Positions 1 through 6,077 are shown, numbered from the stretch's first letter. The stretch: DNA of 7,178 nucleotides from Chloroflexota bacterium (GCA_022561735.1 JADFQR010000063.1:1-7178); one strand, 5' to 3'. Notes: generated by a model from the letters alone, not told the origin. Translations and numbers: made by a program.

Positions 1-1171
1 GTTCGACCGTCTCACCGCGTGCTGTCAGGTCGATGGCATCGAGAGCGTTGTAAACATCCTGCGCGCTCTCCGGCCTCTCCGAGGGGTCTTTGGCGAGCAT
101 GCGCATGATGAGCGCTTCAAGCGGTCTCGGGCAGGTTCCGTTGTGCCACGTGGGCGCGACCGGCGGCGTGTTGATGTGCTGGCCGATGATGGCGATCTCA
201 TCGTCGCCCAGGAACGGCGGCCTGCCGGTGACCATCTCGTAGAGCATCGCCCCGAGCGAGTACAGGTCAGCCTTCGGCGTGATCTCGCCGCCAGTGGCCT
301 GTTCCGGCGGCATGTAGGAGACCGTGCCGACCATCATCCCTTCACGTGTGAGACGGGAGCGGTCGGTCATGATTGCGAGTCCGAAGTCGCCGATCTTGGC
401 CACGCCCTCAGACGTGAGCCAGACATTGCCGGGCTTCAAGTCACGGTGGACGATGCCGCGGTCGTGTGCGAACTGGAGTCCGGCACATACGGACTTTGCG
501 ATCTCGATGGTGCGCTCCAATGGGAGGCCTTCCCCACCCTCGCCCTCTCCGCCGGTGGCTTCCTCCAGCAATCCCTCCACGTCACCGCCTTCCAATAGCT
601 CGGTGACCATGTAGGGCGAGTCGCCTTCAGTTCCCAGGTCAAACACGGTGACGATGTTTGGGTGCGTCCCGAGTCGCCCCATGGCCTGCGCTTCACGCGT
701 GATGCGGGAGCGTGCGGTGTCGTCGAAACCCTCTGTCTTTATCAGGGCGAAAGCGACATCCCGGTCCAGCAGGGTGTCATGGGCAAGGTAGACGCGCTTT
801 TTGCCGCCTTCTCCGAGGAATTTGCTGACCTGGTAGCGGTCATCGGCGAACGAGGTGGGGATCGGATCTCTTTGTCCTCCCTCACCCTTACCCGGAAGTG
901 CAGGCTCCCGGCCCTTTCTCACCGGGAGAAGGGGAGTCCCGGCGAGCTCTCCGCCAGCTTCCCTCGCGGGCAGAGGGACCGGTCTGGAGCTGGCATCGTC
1001 GAGATTGTGCTCGGCCATCGCCAGGAACGATCTTGCGTCGTCGTTATCCGGATCCACAGCGAGGACCGATCCGGCCACCTCGCGCGCACGTGGCCAGTCC
1101 AGCGTCTCGACCGCCTCTTCCGCCTGGTCAAGAAGCCTCTCTATTCGCCGCCGCACCCTATCACTCGGCAT
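1..1171 (-). CDS. Hanks-type serine/threonine protein kinase, 3' end beyond window
   Basis: Cytoplasmic eukaryotic-like Ser/Thr kinase; 390 codons are visible and the frame is still open at the left edge. Residues 1-58 are a helical, TPR-like segment. Residues 64-105 are a Pro/Gly-rich linker. The kinase domain runs from about 112 to 380: glycine loop from G120 (GEGGKKR), ATP lysine K145, helix-C E160, catalytic HRD with D244, DFG with D262, PPE at 288-290 in place of APE, and D302. All key residues are present, so it should be active. I see no membrane segment before the edge. Related kinases in Chloroflexota often carry further ATPase, cyclase or TPR domains after the kinase, so a larger protein is possible. 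The ATG at 1171 is the only option upstream, because an in-frame TGA lies at 1183-1181. It has no Shine-Dalgarno site. The gene follows a terminator and is probably transcribed separately from the archaellin. Its targets are unknown. Confidence 0.93.
   Translation of the reverse strand, partial: MPSDRVRRRIERLLDQAEEAVETLDWPRAREVAGSVLAVDPDNDDARSFLAMAEHNLDDASSRPVPLPAREAGGELAGTPLLPVRKGREPALPGKGEGGQRDPIPTSFADDRYQVSKFLGEGGKKRVYLAHDTLLDRDVAFALIKTEGFDDTARSRITREAQAMGRLGTHPNIVTVFDLGTEGDSPYMVTELLEGGDVEGLLEEATGGEGEGGEGLPLERTIEIAKSVCAGLQFAHDRGIVHRDLKPGNVWLTSEGVAKIGDFGLAIMTDRSRLTREGMMVGTVSYMPPEQATGGEITPKADLYSLGAMLYEMVTGRPPFLGDDEIAIIGQHINTPPVAPTWHNGTCPRPLEALIMRMLAKDPSERPESAQDVYNALDAIDLTARGETVE
868..980. repeat. 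REP-like hairpin repeat embedded in kinase linker
   Basis: Two adjacent hairpins lie inside the kinase coding sequence. The first pairs 912-920 (CCCTTTCTC) with 926-934 (GAGAAGGGG), a 9-bp stem with one G-T pair and a 5-base loop. The second pairs 960-965 (TCCCTC) with 973-978 (GAGGGA). The plus-strand stretch CCCTCACCCTTACCC at 880-893 followed by a CTC/GAG-rich hairpin resembles repetitive elements usually found between genes in many GC-rich bacteria. The reading frame passes through without a stop and encodes roughly residues 64-101, the low-complexity linker. Other copies cannot be tested from this window. Confidence 0.45.
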
Positions 1172-1179
1172 AGTGCGCG

Positions 1180-1209
1180 ATCATACAGCTACGGCGTAAA
1201 ACGTGTCCG
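1180..1209 (-). promoter_or_regulatory. Putative sigma-70-type promoter of the kinase gene
   Basis: On the minus strand there is a -10 hexamer TATGAT (1185-1180), one mismatch from TATAAT. A weak -35 hexamer CGGACA (1209-1204), four of six matches to TTGACA, lies 18 bases upstream. A start site 6-7 bases after the -10 would fall at about 1173-1174, two or three bases before the ATG at 1171. The transcript would then be essentially leaderless, which fits the absence of a Shine-Dalgarno site. Prediction from sequence only. Confidence 0.4.
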
Positions 1210-1246
1210 GGCGAGGCACGAGCGAACGGGAACGCTTGAGCGCGAA

Positions 1247-1274
1247 ACGGCCCGGGCGTCACCGCCCGGGCCGT
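1247..1274 (-). terminator. Rho-independent-like terminator after the archaellin gene
   Basis: This is a perfect 12-bp inverted repeat (1247-1258 with 1263-1274) around a 4-base loop, almost entirely G and C. On the minus strand the stem runs into TTT and then CGCG, so the U-tract is short. It lies 60-87 bases past the archaellin stop and before the kinase gene, where an operon end is expected. On the plus strand it is followed only by CTTC, so plus-strand use is less likely. The short tract leaves room for a transcript-end-protecting hairpin instead. Confidence 0.65.
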
Positions 1275-1333
1275 CTTCAAACATTTCCCCGATCGTCGTG
1301 ACCGTCTAACCGGCCTTCGTCGAGACCGTCGCT

Positions 1334-2137
1334 CTACTTCAAGTTCATCACCCTGGATAGCGCAGCGGGCGTCACGCGTTCAACCGTAAGCGCTGCGCCA
1401 CGAGCCGGCTTCACTTCGATCGAGAACCTGAGGTTCACGCTGATCAATGCGCCGGACTGGATTCCTCCCTGGGTGGTCATGTAAGACACGGCGTCGGCCC
1501 CACCCGCCTGGGCGTTGTCGTAGTTGAACATCCAGGCGGTAATCTGCGCCTTCTCATTCCCTTCCAGGACGTTGTCGCCATCGTTTGAGCCAAGGAACTT
1601 TATCGTCCACGGGATGTCCGGGAGAAAGTGGTTGCCGTCAACGTACGACAGGACCATGCTGTTCGTGGGAGATACGGTCATATCCGGGTCTATGGCGGTG
1701 TCATCGATGGTCGCGGGGGGCGTGAGGTCTATCGTGGCGCCGGACACTGCCGCAGCCACGTTGAAAGACACCTTGTATACCGTTTCAACGCCACCGAGCT
1801 GCTCGGCGAACGCCGTCACAGAACCCCTGGGAGCGAGAAGGTTGCGGGTGTCTTCCAACCCGGCAAACACCGTCTCTTTTGCCCGTTCAGATGCGAACAC
1901 GCCTGAAGAGAGGACAGTGAAGGCAAACACGGAACCCATGATCACGAACGCGATCAAGATGATCGCGGTCTCGATACCGGTTATACCGCGCTGTCTATCG
2001 CGTCTGCGGGCCGACTCAGAGCCGATGCCCGACGGCGATTCGTACGCCGGATGTTCCAGGCCTGTTTTGGGGATCGCCAGCGGCATATTCCGCCATGCGA
2101 GAATTCCCCAGGCTCCAAGCCTGCCTTGCGCTCCCAT
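1334..2137 (-). CDS. arlB: Archaellin-like filament subunit with class III (type IV pilin-like) signal peptide
   Basis: Likely filament protein of an archaellum-type machine, 267 aa. A basic stretch (RRRDRQRG, residues 44-51) precedes a hydrophobic helix (about 56-80) that starts ITGIETAIILIAFVI. Cleavage after G51 would leave a mature protein of 216 aa with Glu at +5, as in type IV pilins. The C-terminus (about 238-267), with EVKP..GA.L.VERVTPA and a final VMNLK, matches the closing beta strands of archaellins. The ATG at 2137 has a Shine-Dalgarno site (GGCGGAG, 2150-2144, 6-base gap), so the leader is long, about 51 residues. An internal ATG at 2086 would give 34 residues but has a poorer site. 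It is the last gene before a terminator, 45 bases after a response regulator. I see no N-X-S/T sequon. A type IV pilin is the alternative, but the C-terminus and the ArlJ in the cluster favour archaellin. The symbol is by homology only. Confidence 0.82.
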   Translation of the reverse strand: MGAQGRLGAWGILAWRNMPLAIPKTGLEHPAYESPSGIGSESARRRDRQRGITGIETAIILIAFVIMGSVFAFTVLSSGVFASERAKETVFAGLEDTRNLLAPRGSVTAFAEQLGGVETVYKVSFNVAAAVSGATIDLTPPATIDDTAIDPDMTVSPTNSMVLSYVDGNHFLPDIPWTIKFLGSNDGDNVLEGNEKAQITAWMFNYDNAQAGGADAVSYMTTQGGIQSGALISVNLRFSIEVKPARGAALTVERVTPAALSRVMNLK

Positions 2138-2182
2138 CAGTTTCTCCGCCTTTGTGTTCTCCCGCGGCCGCCAAACCGCGCG

Positions 2183-2893
2183 CTAACGTTTAGAGGATGT
2201 CTCCTGCAGGTATAAGAGAACAGCCCTGACCCGTGGGTCCACGCCGCCCTCTACCTCAATGCCGAGGTCTGCATAAGTCCTCTCGATCAGACGCTCCAGC
2301 GACGAACGATCAATCCCCAGCTTTGTGGCGATCACCTCATCCGTGTAACCGGCGGCAAGCTTTTCAAGCGCCACCATCTGCTGCTGCGTCAATCGTTCAA
2401 GTACAGATCGCTTGCGGGGCCGCAAGTCCTCTGTGATCGCCGGGTCCATCGATACCAGGCCCCATGCGGAGCCCTCGATCGCCCGTATCAGAGAGTTCTT
2501 GTCGCGGATGTTCTGCTTGAGCATGTACGACCAGCCGGCCGCCCGTTTCTCGGGCAGGCTCGCCAGGTACTGCTTGTCACGGTGCATCGACAGGATGACG
2601 ATGCCGACCGTCGGGTCCGCCGCCTTTATCTGGTGTGCGGCCTTGATGCCGTCCGGCTCGGAACCCAGCTCGATGTCCATCAACACAACGTCCGGCAACA
2701 CTTCCTCAGCAAGCGTTATGGCGTCAGCGCCGTTGTCCACGGCGGCCACCACTTCAATGCTGCTATATGCCGAGAGAGTCGACGTGAGCAGCTCCCTGAA
2801 GAGGGGCTCATCCTCGACAACCATTACCCGCGTGACGCCCGGCTTGTGGCCGTCCACGGCACGGTCTTCTCTGCTTCCAGTGTTCAAGCTCAT
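2183..2893 (-). CDS. Response regulator, REC plus divergent LuxR-type HTH
   Basis: Cytoplasmic two-component regulator, 236 aa from the ATG at 2893. Numbered from that start, the receiver covers about 20-145: acidic pair E27-D28, phosphoacceptor D73 in VVLMD, switch Ser S102, and Lys K126. Residues about 163-236 form a LuxR/NarL-like helix-turn-helix (LTQQQMVALEKLAAGYTDE followed by IATKLGI). The recognition helix SSLERLIERTY differs from the usual TVK.H pattern, so its target or binding mode may differ. An ATG at 2944 would add 17 Gly-rich residues; I prefer 2893 because of an upstream GGTGG (about 10 bases) and because the extra residues look untypical, but this is uncertain. It lies 45 bases before the archaellin gene, which suggests co-transcription. 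A gap with twin palindromes lies upstream. Likely role (inference): control of archaellin expression. Confidence 0.88.
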   Translation of the reverse strand: MSLNTGSREDRAVDGHKPGVTRVMVVEDEPLFRELLTSTLSAYSSIEVVAAVDNGADAITLAEEVLPDVVLMDIELGSEPDGIKAAHQIKAADPTVGIVILSMHRDKQYLASLPEKRAAGWSYMLKQNIRDKNSLIRAIEGSAWGLVSMDPAITEDLRPRKRSVLERLTQQQMVALEKLAAGYTDEVIATKLGIDRSSLERLIERTYADLGIEVEGGVDPRVRAVLLYLQETSSKR

Positions 2894-3070
2894 CGATGCT
2901 GTTCCACCAACGTCGTTCCGTTCATGTCCGCCACCGGGACCCATCAGGGAACCGGCGCCGGCCTCTAGATTTGAGACCGATTTTCAGCCCGTAGATTCAT
3001 GCTGGTCTGCAACCGCCATTTACGCGAGTTACAGGCGGCTCGGATGCTGCCACGCGTCCGGCCTGCTGGC

Positions 3071-3110
3071 TGAGCCTCCGGGCTCATACGCAGTGAGCCA
3101 AAAGGCTCAT
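3071..3110. repeat. Twin 17-bp direct repeats, each a TGAGCC-N4-GGCTCA palindrome
   Basis: Two copies of TGAGCCNNNNGGCTCAT lie at 3071-3087 and 3094-3110. Each has perfect 6-bp arms around a 4-base centre (TCCG and AAAA on the plus strand). They are separated by 6 bases, giving a 23-bp centre-to-centre distance. They sit between the two response regulator genes, 24 bases beyond the stop of the first and about 180-220 bases ahead of the second. Paired dyads of this kind are typical operators for dimeric regulators. They could also fold as two RNA hairpins, but neither has a U-tract, so terminators are unlikely. Confidence 0.6.
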
Positions 3111-3133
3111 GCCGATCCGCCAACGTAACCCGC

Positions 3134-3829
3134 CTAGATGATTCCACGTTGCTGCGCCTGTGCGACGGCGTGCGCACGGTTGCCCACGCCCAGCCGGTCA
3201 AATATCGCTCGAAGCTCGCGCTTCACGGTGGCCGGGCTCATAAATAGCTGGTCAGCGATCTCTTTTGTGGAGTCACCTTTGGCCACCATCCGCAGCACGT
3301 CCTTCTGCCTTGCGCTGAGGTCAAGCGGCCCACCACTTCCGCTGTCGCGGAGCCTGGAAACGAGTACCGTGCTCAACGATGGCGACAACGGCGCCCCGCC
3401 TGCGGCGGCGTCTCGAACGGCCCGGCTCAGCTCTTCCTGACCCGCCTTTTTCAGCAGATACCCAACGGCCCCGGCATCCAGGGCGTGGAGCAGGTGGTCC
3501 TCACCAAACGTGCTCAGCATCACCACCTTGAGGTGCGGGTGCCGGGCCAGCATCTGGCGCAGGGTATCTATGCCGTCTATCCCGGGCAGCATCATGTCGC
3601 ACAGGACCACCTGCACGGCAGACAGCTCCGGGGCGTTGACAGCGTCCTCGCCGGAATCCGCTTCGCCGACGACCTGGATATCACCGTCCGCTTCGATAAG
3701 CCGGCGAGTGCCTTCACGTACGATCTCGTGGTCTTCCACGAGAAAAACACGGATCGGGCCGTCATCATCCGGGTCTGTCCCGGACGGTTCGGAGCCCGTA
3801 TCCATGGCCGACATCCGTTCTTGAAGCAT
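3134..3829 (-). CDS. NarL/FixJ-family response regulator (REC-LuxR HTH)
   Basis: Cytoplasmic DNA-binding response regulator of 231 aa, close to the usual NarL length. Counting from the ATG at 3829, the receiver spans about 26-141: acidic pair E32-D33, phosphoacceptor D78 in VVLCD, switch Ser S106, and Lys K127. A short linker leads to the LuxR-type helix-turn-helix at about 167-231, with LSARQKDVLRMVAKGDSTKEIA and then SPATVKRELRAIFDRLGVGNR, a canonical form. An in-frame GTG at 3832 is also possible, but GGAGG at 3840-3836 is 6 bases from the ATG and only 3 from the GTG. It follows the hybrid kinase gene by about 170 bases of hairpin-rich sequence and is the most obvious phosphorylation partner of that kinase. 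Its regulated genes are not shown by the sequence; the archaellum genes and the palindromes just downstream are candidates. Confidence 0.93.
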   Translation of the reverse strand: MLQERMSAMDTGSEPSGTDPDDDGPIRVFLVEDHEIVREGTRRLIEADGDIQVVGEADSGEDAVNAPELSAVQVVLCDMMLPGIDGIDTLRQMLARHPHLKVVMLSTFGEDHLLHALDAGAVGYLLKKAGQEELSRAVRDAAAGGAPLSPSLSTVLVSRLRDSGSGGPLDLSARQKDVLRMVAKGDSTKEIADQLFMSPATVKRELRAIFDRLGVGNRAHAVAQAQQRGII

Positions 3830-3835
3830 CACTTT

Positions 3836-3840
3836 CCTCC
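3836..3840 (-). promoter_or_regulatory. Shine-Dalgarno site fixing the NarL-type regulator start
   Basis: GGAGG on the minus strand. The gap is 3 bases to the GTG at 3832 and 6 bases to the ATG at 3829. The second is the normal spacing, so translation most likely begins at 3829. Confidence 0.6.
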
Positions 3841-3850
3841 GTTGTACCCT

Positions 3851-3866
3851 GCCCGGCTTACCGGGC
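3851..3866. other. Hairpin just upstream of the NarL-type regulator start
   Basis: A perfect 6-bp stem GCCCGG/CCGGGC (3851-3856 with 3861-3866) has a 4-base loop. In the mRNA it ends about 10 bases before the Shine-Dalgarno site. A second, imperfect hairpin lies at 3878-3899 (GTCCCGCC with GGCGGAC, one bulged base). Both would be in the leader of the regulator if it has a separate or processed transcript. No known riboswitch class was recognised. Confidence 0.4.
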
Positions 3867-3940
3867 GTCCACAGACCGTCCCGCCTTCTGTTGGCGGACG
3901 ATCATCGGTCTCTGGTTGGTCTTTCTTTCATTGACGTTTC

Positions 3941-3999
3941 GGGGCCTGACGCCCCCGGTAATCGTTCCCGGGCAATCGTTCCCCGGCAATCATCCGGGG
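3941..3999. repeat. Three tandem 14-bp repeats flanked by short hairpins, after the hybrid kinase
   Basis: Three consecutive 14-base units lie at 3952-3965, 3966-3979 and 3980-3993. On the plus strand they read CCCCCGGTAATCGT, TCCCGGGCAATCGT and TCCCCGGCAATCAT, each differing from its neighbour at two to four positions. The last unit pairs with the bases before the kinase stop (CCCCGG 3981-3986 with CCGGGG 3994-3999). Another short hairpin lies at 3941-3945/3951-3955. There is no U-tract, so this is not an obvious intrinsic terminator. A protein-binding array or a simple tandem duplication are both possible. Confidence 0.6.
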
Positions 4000-4000
4000 G

Positions 4001-5656
4001 TCACCCCTGGCCATCCTGTCTGGACTCCATCCGGGCGATCTTTAAGCGCACGAACGGCTCCATGTGATCTCTGAGATCGTCCAGGTTGAACGGCTTCGAG
4101 AGCAACATGCTGTCGGTGCTCTCGATGAACTCCTTTGTGTCCGGTGATGCGATATCTCCGGTCATAAACAGAACCCTGGCCGCTATCTCAGGGCGCAGGC
4201 CCTTGATGCAGCGGTAGACCTCCGGCCCGCCCAGCCCGGGCATCTTCATATCCAGCAGGACGACATCAAAATCGTCCAGGTTGATCATGCGGAGGGCCTC
4301 CGCTCCGTCCCGCGCCACGTCCACCTGGTGGCCCGCCTCTTCCAGCGTCCGCTTCACCAGCTCTCCTACCGTGACCTCGTCATCAACTACAAGCACATGA
4401 AGCATCGTGTAGCGTGATCGTTGAGCGACCGCGGTGTCTTCCAGTACCGGGGGCTCTTCAACCGCCACTATCGGCAGCTCCACCACGAACGAAGCGCCCT
4501 TGCCGGGTCTGCTCTGGACCGTTATACGGCCATCGTGTTGTTCGATAATCCGCTGGCAAATGCTCAGGCCCAGGCCGGTGCCCTTGCCGGGCGGCTTGGT
4601 CGTGAAAAACGGGTCAAAGACCTTGCCCAGGACCTTCTTCGGGATGCCCGGTCCGTCGTCCGCAAAGCTGATGCGGATGCGGCCTCGCACGGCGGCGACC
4701 CCGACCGTGATCGTCCCCCTGCCCTGCGTCTCGGACAGCGCCTGTATGGCGTTGTTGAACAGGTTCAAAAACACCTGCTCGATAAGGTGGCCATCCGCCA
4801 TCGTGAGGGGCACGTTTTCGTCCAGGTAGGTGACCGTCTCAACGTTGTTGACCCGGCACTCATACTCACGAAGCTCAAGCACCTTCCGAACCGAATCCAC
4901 CGCGCTGAACGGTCGCATCTCGTGCTGGTAGCGCCGGGTAAACGACAGCAGGTTGTCTACGATCCGGCCCGCTCTTTTTGCTTCCGAGGCGATGGCCTCG
5001 ATATCTCGTCGTAGGAGATCGTCCATCTCTTCACGGAGGACGAGTTGCGAGAAGCCAAGGACCGCGGTGAGCGGGTTGTTCAACTCATGCGCAACGCCGG
5101 CCGCCATCTCCCCCACCGAAATGAGACGGTTGTGCTCCATGAGCCGTTCCTGGCTCATCAACCGGCCGGTTACGTCCTCAAACGACAGCAGGACCGTATC
5201 AGTAGGTCCGGAGTCACCGGGACCGGTCAGCGCCGAGGCGGTGAGACGGAATATCCGGTCGTTGTCATCGTCATCGGCGCCGCCGCACATGGCCGGCTCG
5301 AACTCGATCCAGTTCGGCCCGCCCTGCCCGGAACAGACCCGATCAATAATGGAAGCGAGTTTCGAGTGGTCTATAACATCCGTGATGGACACACCTTCAG
5401 CCGTTGCCGGGAATAGTTCTGTCAGCGGCGCGTTGAACCGAAGTATGGTGTGGCTGGCGTCAACTGCGGCGTACGGTCCCGGTATGGCGGCTGCGATCTG
5501 CGTGTCCAGCGTGGATTGAGCCGGGGGTCCAGCGCCCTCGGCGTCAAACGCCAGAACGCGCGCGTCACCATCGCCCGGGTTCGCGGCGTTCGCCGCTGAC
5601 CGGGCCCGGTCACTCTGCTCCTGTCGTTCCACGTCGTGGGCTTCGTTCGTCACCAT
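4001..5656 (-). CDS. Soluble hybrid sensor histidine kinase (PAS-HisKA-HATPase_c-REC)
   Basis: Autophosphorylating sensor kinase, 551 aa, with no membrane segment, so it should sense a cytoplasmic cue. Residues 1-48 are polar and probably disordered. A PAS-like domain spans about 50-165. HisKA follows with phosphoacceptor H190 in VAHELNNPLTAVLGFSQL. The ATPase domain (about 285-397) has the N box with N302, G1 DDGPGI at 333-338, the F box FDPFFTTK at 347-354 and G2 GKGTGLGL at 357-364. A C-terminal receiver (about 419-540) has D425-D426, phosphoacceptor D469, T499 and K521. All catalytic residues are present. There is no HPt domain in the protein or the window, so the attached receiver may tune activity and transfer to the neighbouring regulators could be direct. 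The ATG at 5656 overlaps the previous stop (TAATG), implying translational coupling. The next codon, GTG at 5653, is better spaced from GGGAGG and may be the true start. Confidence 0.94.
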   Translation of the reverse strand: MVTNEAHDVERQEQSDRARSAANAANPGDGDARVLAFDAEGAGPPAQSTLDTQIAAAIPGPYAAVDASHTILRFNAPLTELFPATAEGVSITDVIDHSKLASIIDRVCSGQGGPNWIEFEPAMCGGADDDDNDRIFRLTASALTGPGDSGPTDTVLLSFEDVTGRLMSQERLMEHNRLISVGEMAAGVAHELNNPLTAVLGFSQLVLREEMDDLLRRDIEAIASEAKRAGRIVDNLLSFTRRYQHEMRPFSAVDSVRKVLELREYECRVNNVETVTYLDENVPLTMADGHLIEQVFLNLFNNAIQALSETQGRGTITVGVAAVRGRIRISFADDGPGIPKKVLGKVFDPFFTTKPPGKGTGLGLSICQRIIEQHDGRITVQSRPGKGASFVVELPIVAVEEPPVLEDTAVAQRSRYTMLHVLVVDDEVTVGELVKRTLEEAGHQVDVARDGAEALRMINLDDFDVVLLDMKMPGLGGPEVYRCIKGLRPEIAARVLFMTGDIASPDTKEFIESTDSMLLSKPFNLDDLRDHMEPFVRLKIARMESRQDGQG

Positions 5657-6048
5657 TACCTCCCGAGCTTTGCCCGGATTTCGTCAAGCAGCATGGTGGC
5701 CTGGTCCAGCACCTCTTCCATCGTCAGGTCCTCAAGAAACTCGGAATAAATCCCGGCGGTTGAGGTGGATTCGCTTTGTTCGGCCTCAAAGATGTCCATG
5801 AGGTCAAGGTCGAGCACACCGTCCCCGCCGCTGTCCTCGTCGTCGTCGTCGTCATCATCGTCACTGTCCGCCTCACCGGCGGTTTCTTCGGTCGAGACCG
5901 CCTCGTCTTCGATCGCTGCGCCGTCAGCGTCTTCTCCAGACGCGGGCGTTTCCTCTGCACCGTCCGAAGGCGCCTCACCTACGGCGAGGTCCGCGATCGC
6001 GTCCTCCGCATCATCGTTCTTGTCTTTGTTTTTGGTGAACATCGCCAT
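5656..6048 (-). CDS. Small highly acidic protein of unknown function in the archaellum cluster
   Basis: I do not recognise a family for this 130-aa protein. It has a short basic start (MAMFTKNKDK) and then a long Asp/Glu/Ala/Ser-rich, probably disordered region (about 11-78) with eight consecutive Asp at 63-70. Residues 79-130 look structured: an LDLDLMDIF motif followed by a predicted amphipathic helix (MEEVLDQATMLLDEIRAKL). There is no signal peptide or membrane segment. The ATG at 6048 has GAGGGG (6061-6056) 7 bases upstream. It lies 29 bases after arlJ and its stop overlaps the kinase start, so the three genes are very likely co-transcribed. The layout of acidic tail plus helical docking segment suggests a cytoplasmic adaptor, possibly doing the work of ArlC/D/E of archaeal clusters. 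That is inference from position only; I see no sequence similarity to them. Confidence 0.8.
   Translation of the reverse strand: MAMFTKNKDKNDDAEDAIADLAVGEAPSDGAEETPASGEDADGAAIEDEAVSTEETAGEADSDDDDDDDDEDSGGDGVLDLDLMDIFEAEQSESTSTAGIYSEFLEDLTMEEVLDQATMLLDEIRAKLGR
5659..5664 (-). promoter_or_regulatory. Shine-Dalgarno site of the hybrid kinase, inside the upstream gene
   Basis: GGGAGG on the minus strand lies in the last codons of the acidic protein gene. It is 2 bases from the ATG at 5656 and 5 bases from the GTG at 5653. The spacing favours the GTG, which would shorten the kinase by one residue. Confidence 0.5.
5829..5864. repeat. Trinucleotide (GTC/ATC)n tract encoding poly-Asp
   Basis: A run of GTC and ATC triplets on the plus strand encodes a near-continuous Asp/Glu stretch around residues 62-72 of the acidic protein. 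Being in triplets, slippage would change the tract length without breaking the frame. Confidence 0.6.
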
Positions 6049-6077
6049 GGCGATTCCCCTCGGACCTCAGCCCGTTA

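Noticed and set aside
721..760. Apparent frameshift in the kinase around the ATP-lysine
   Set aside because: Rechecking the base positions showed the frame continuous (DVAFALIKTEGF); the kinase is intact over the whole visible part.
662..1309. 215-codon open frame on the plus strand
   Set aside because: It lies antisense to the well-supported kinase gene, has no recognisable domain and its translation is Arg/Ser/Pro-rich as expected for a shadow frame in GC-rich DNA.
2945..3060. Possible promoter (TTGCAG and a TGAAAAT-like -10) for the second regulator
   Set aside because: The spacing (about 19) and the -10 match are too poor to claim a promoter.
3071..3110. Twin hairpins as an intrinsic terminator or a c-di-GMP riboswitch
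   Set aside because: Neither hairpin is followed by a U-tract on either strand, and the conserved core elements of known c-di-GMP aptamers could not be found.
2412..3128. 238-codon open frame on the plus strand
   Set aside because: Antisense to the second response regulator and the gap before it; composition is rich in Ser/Arg/Pro/Thr with no motif.
2965..3201. 78-codon minus-strand frame across the gap with the twin palindromes
   Set aside because: It overlaps the 3' end of the NarL-type regulator in another frame, is Arg-rich and low in hydrophobic residues, and has no clear ribosome-binding site. A small protein cannot be fully excluded.
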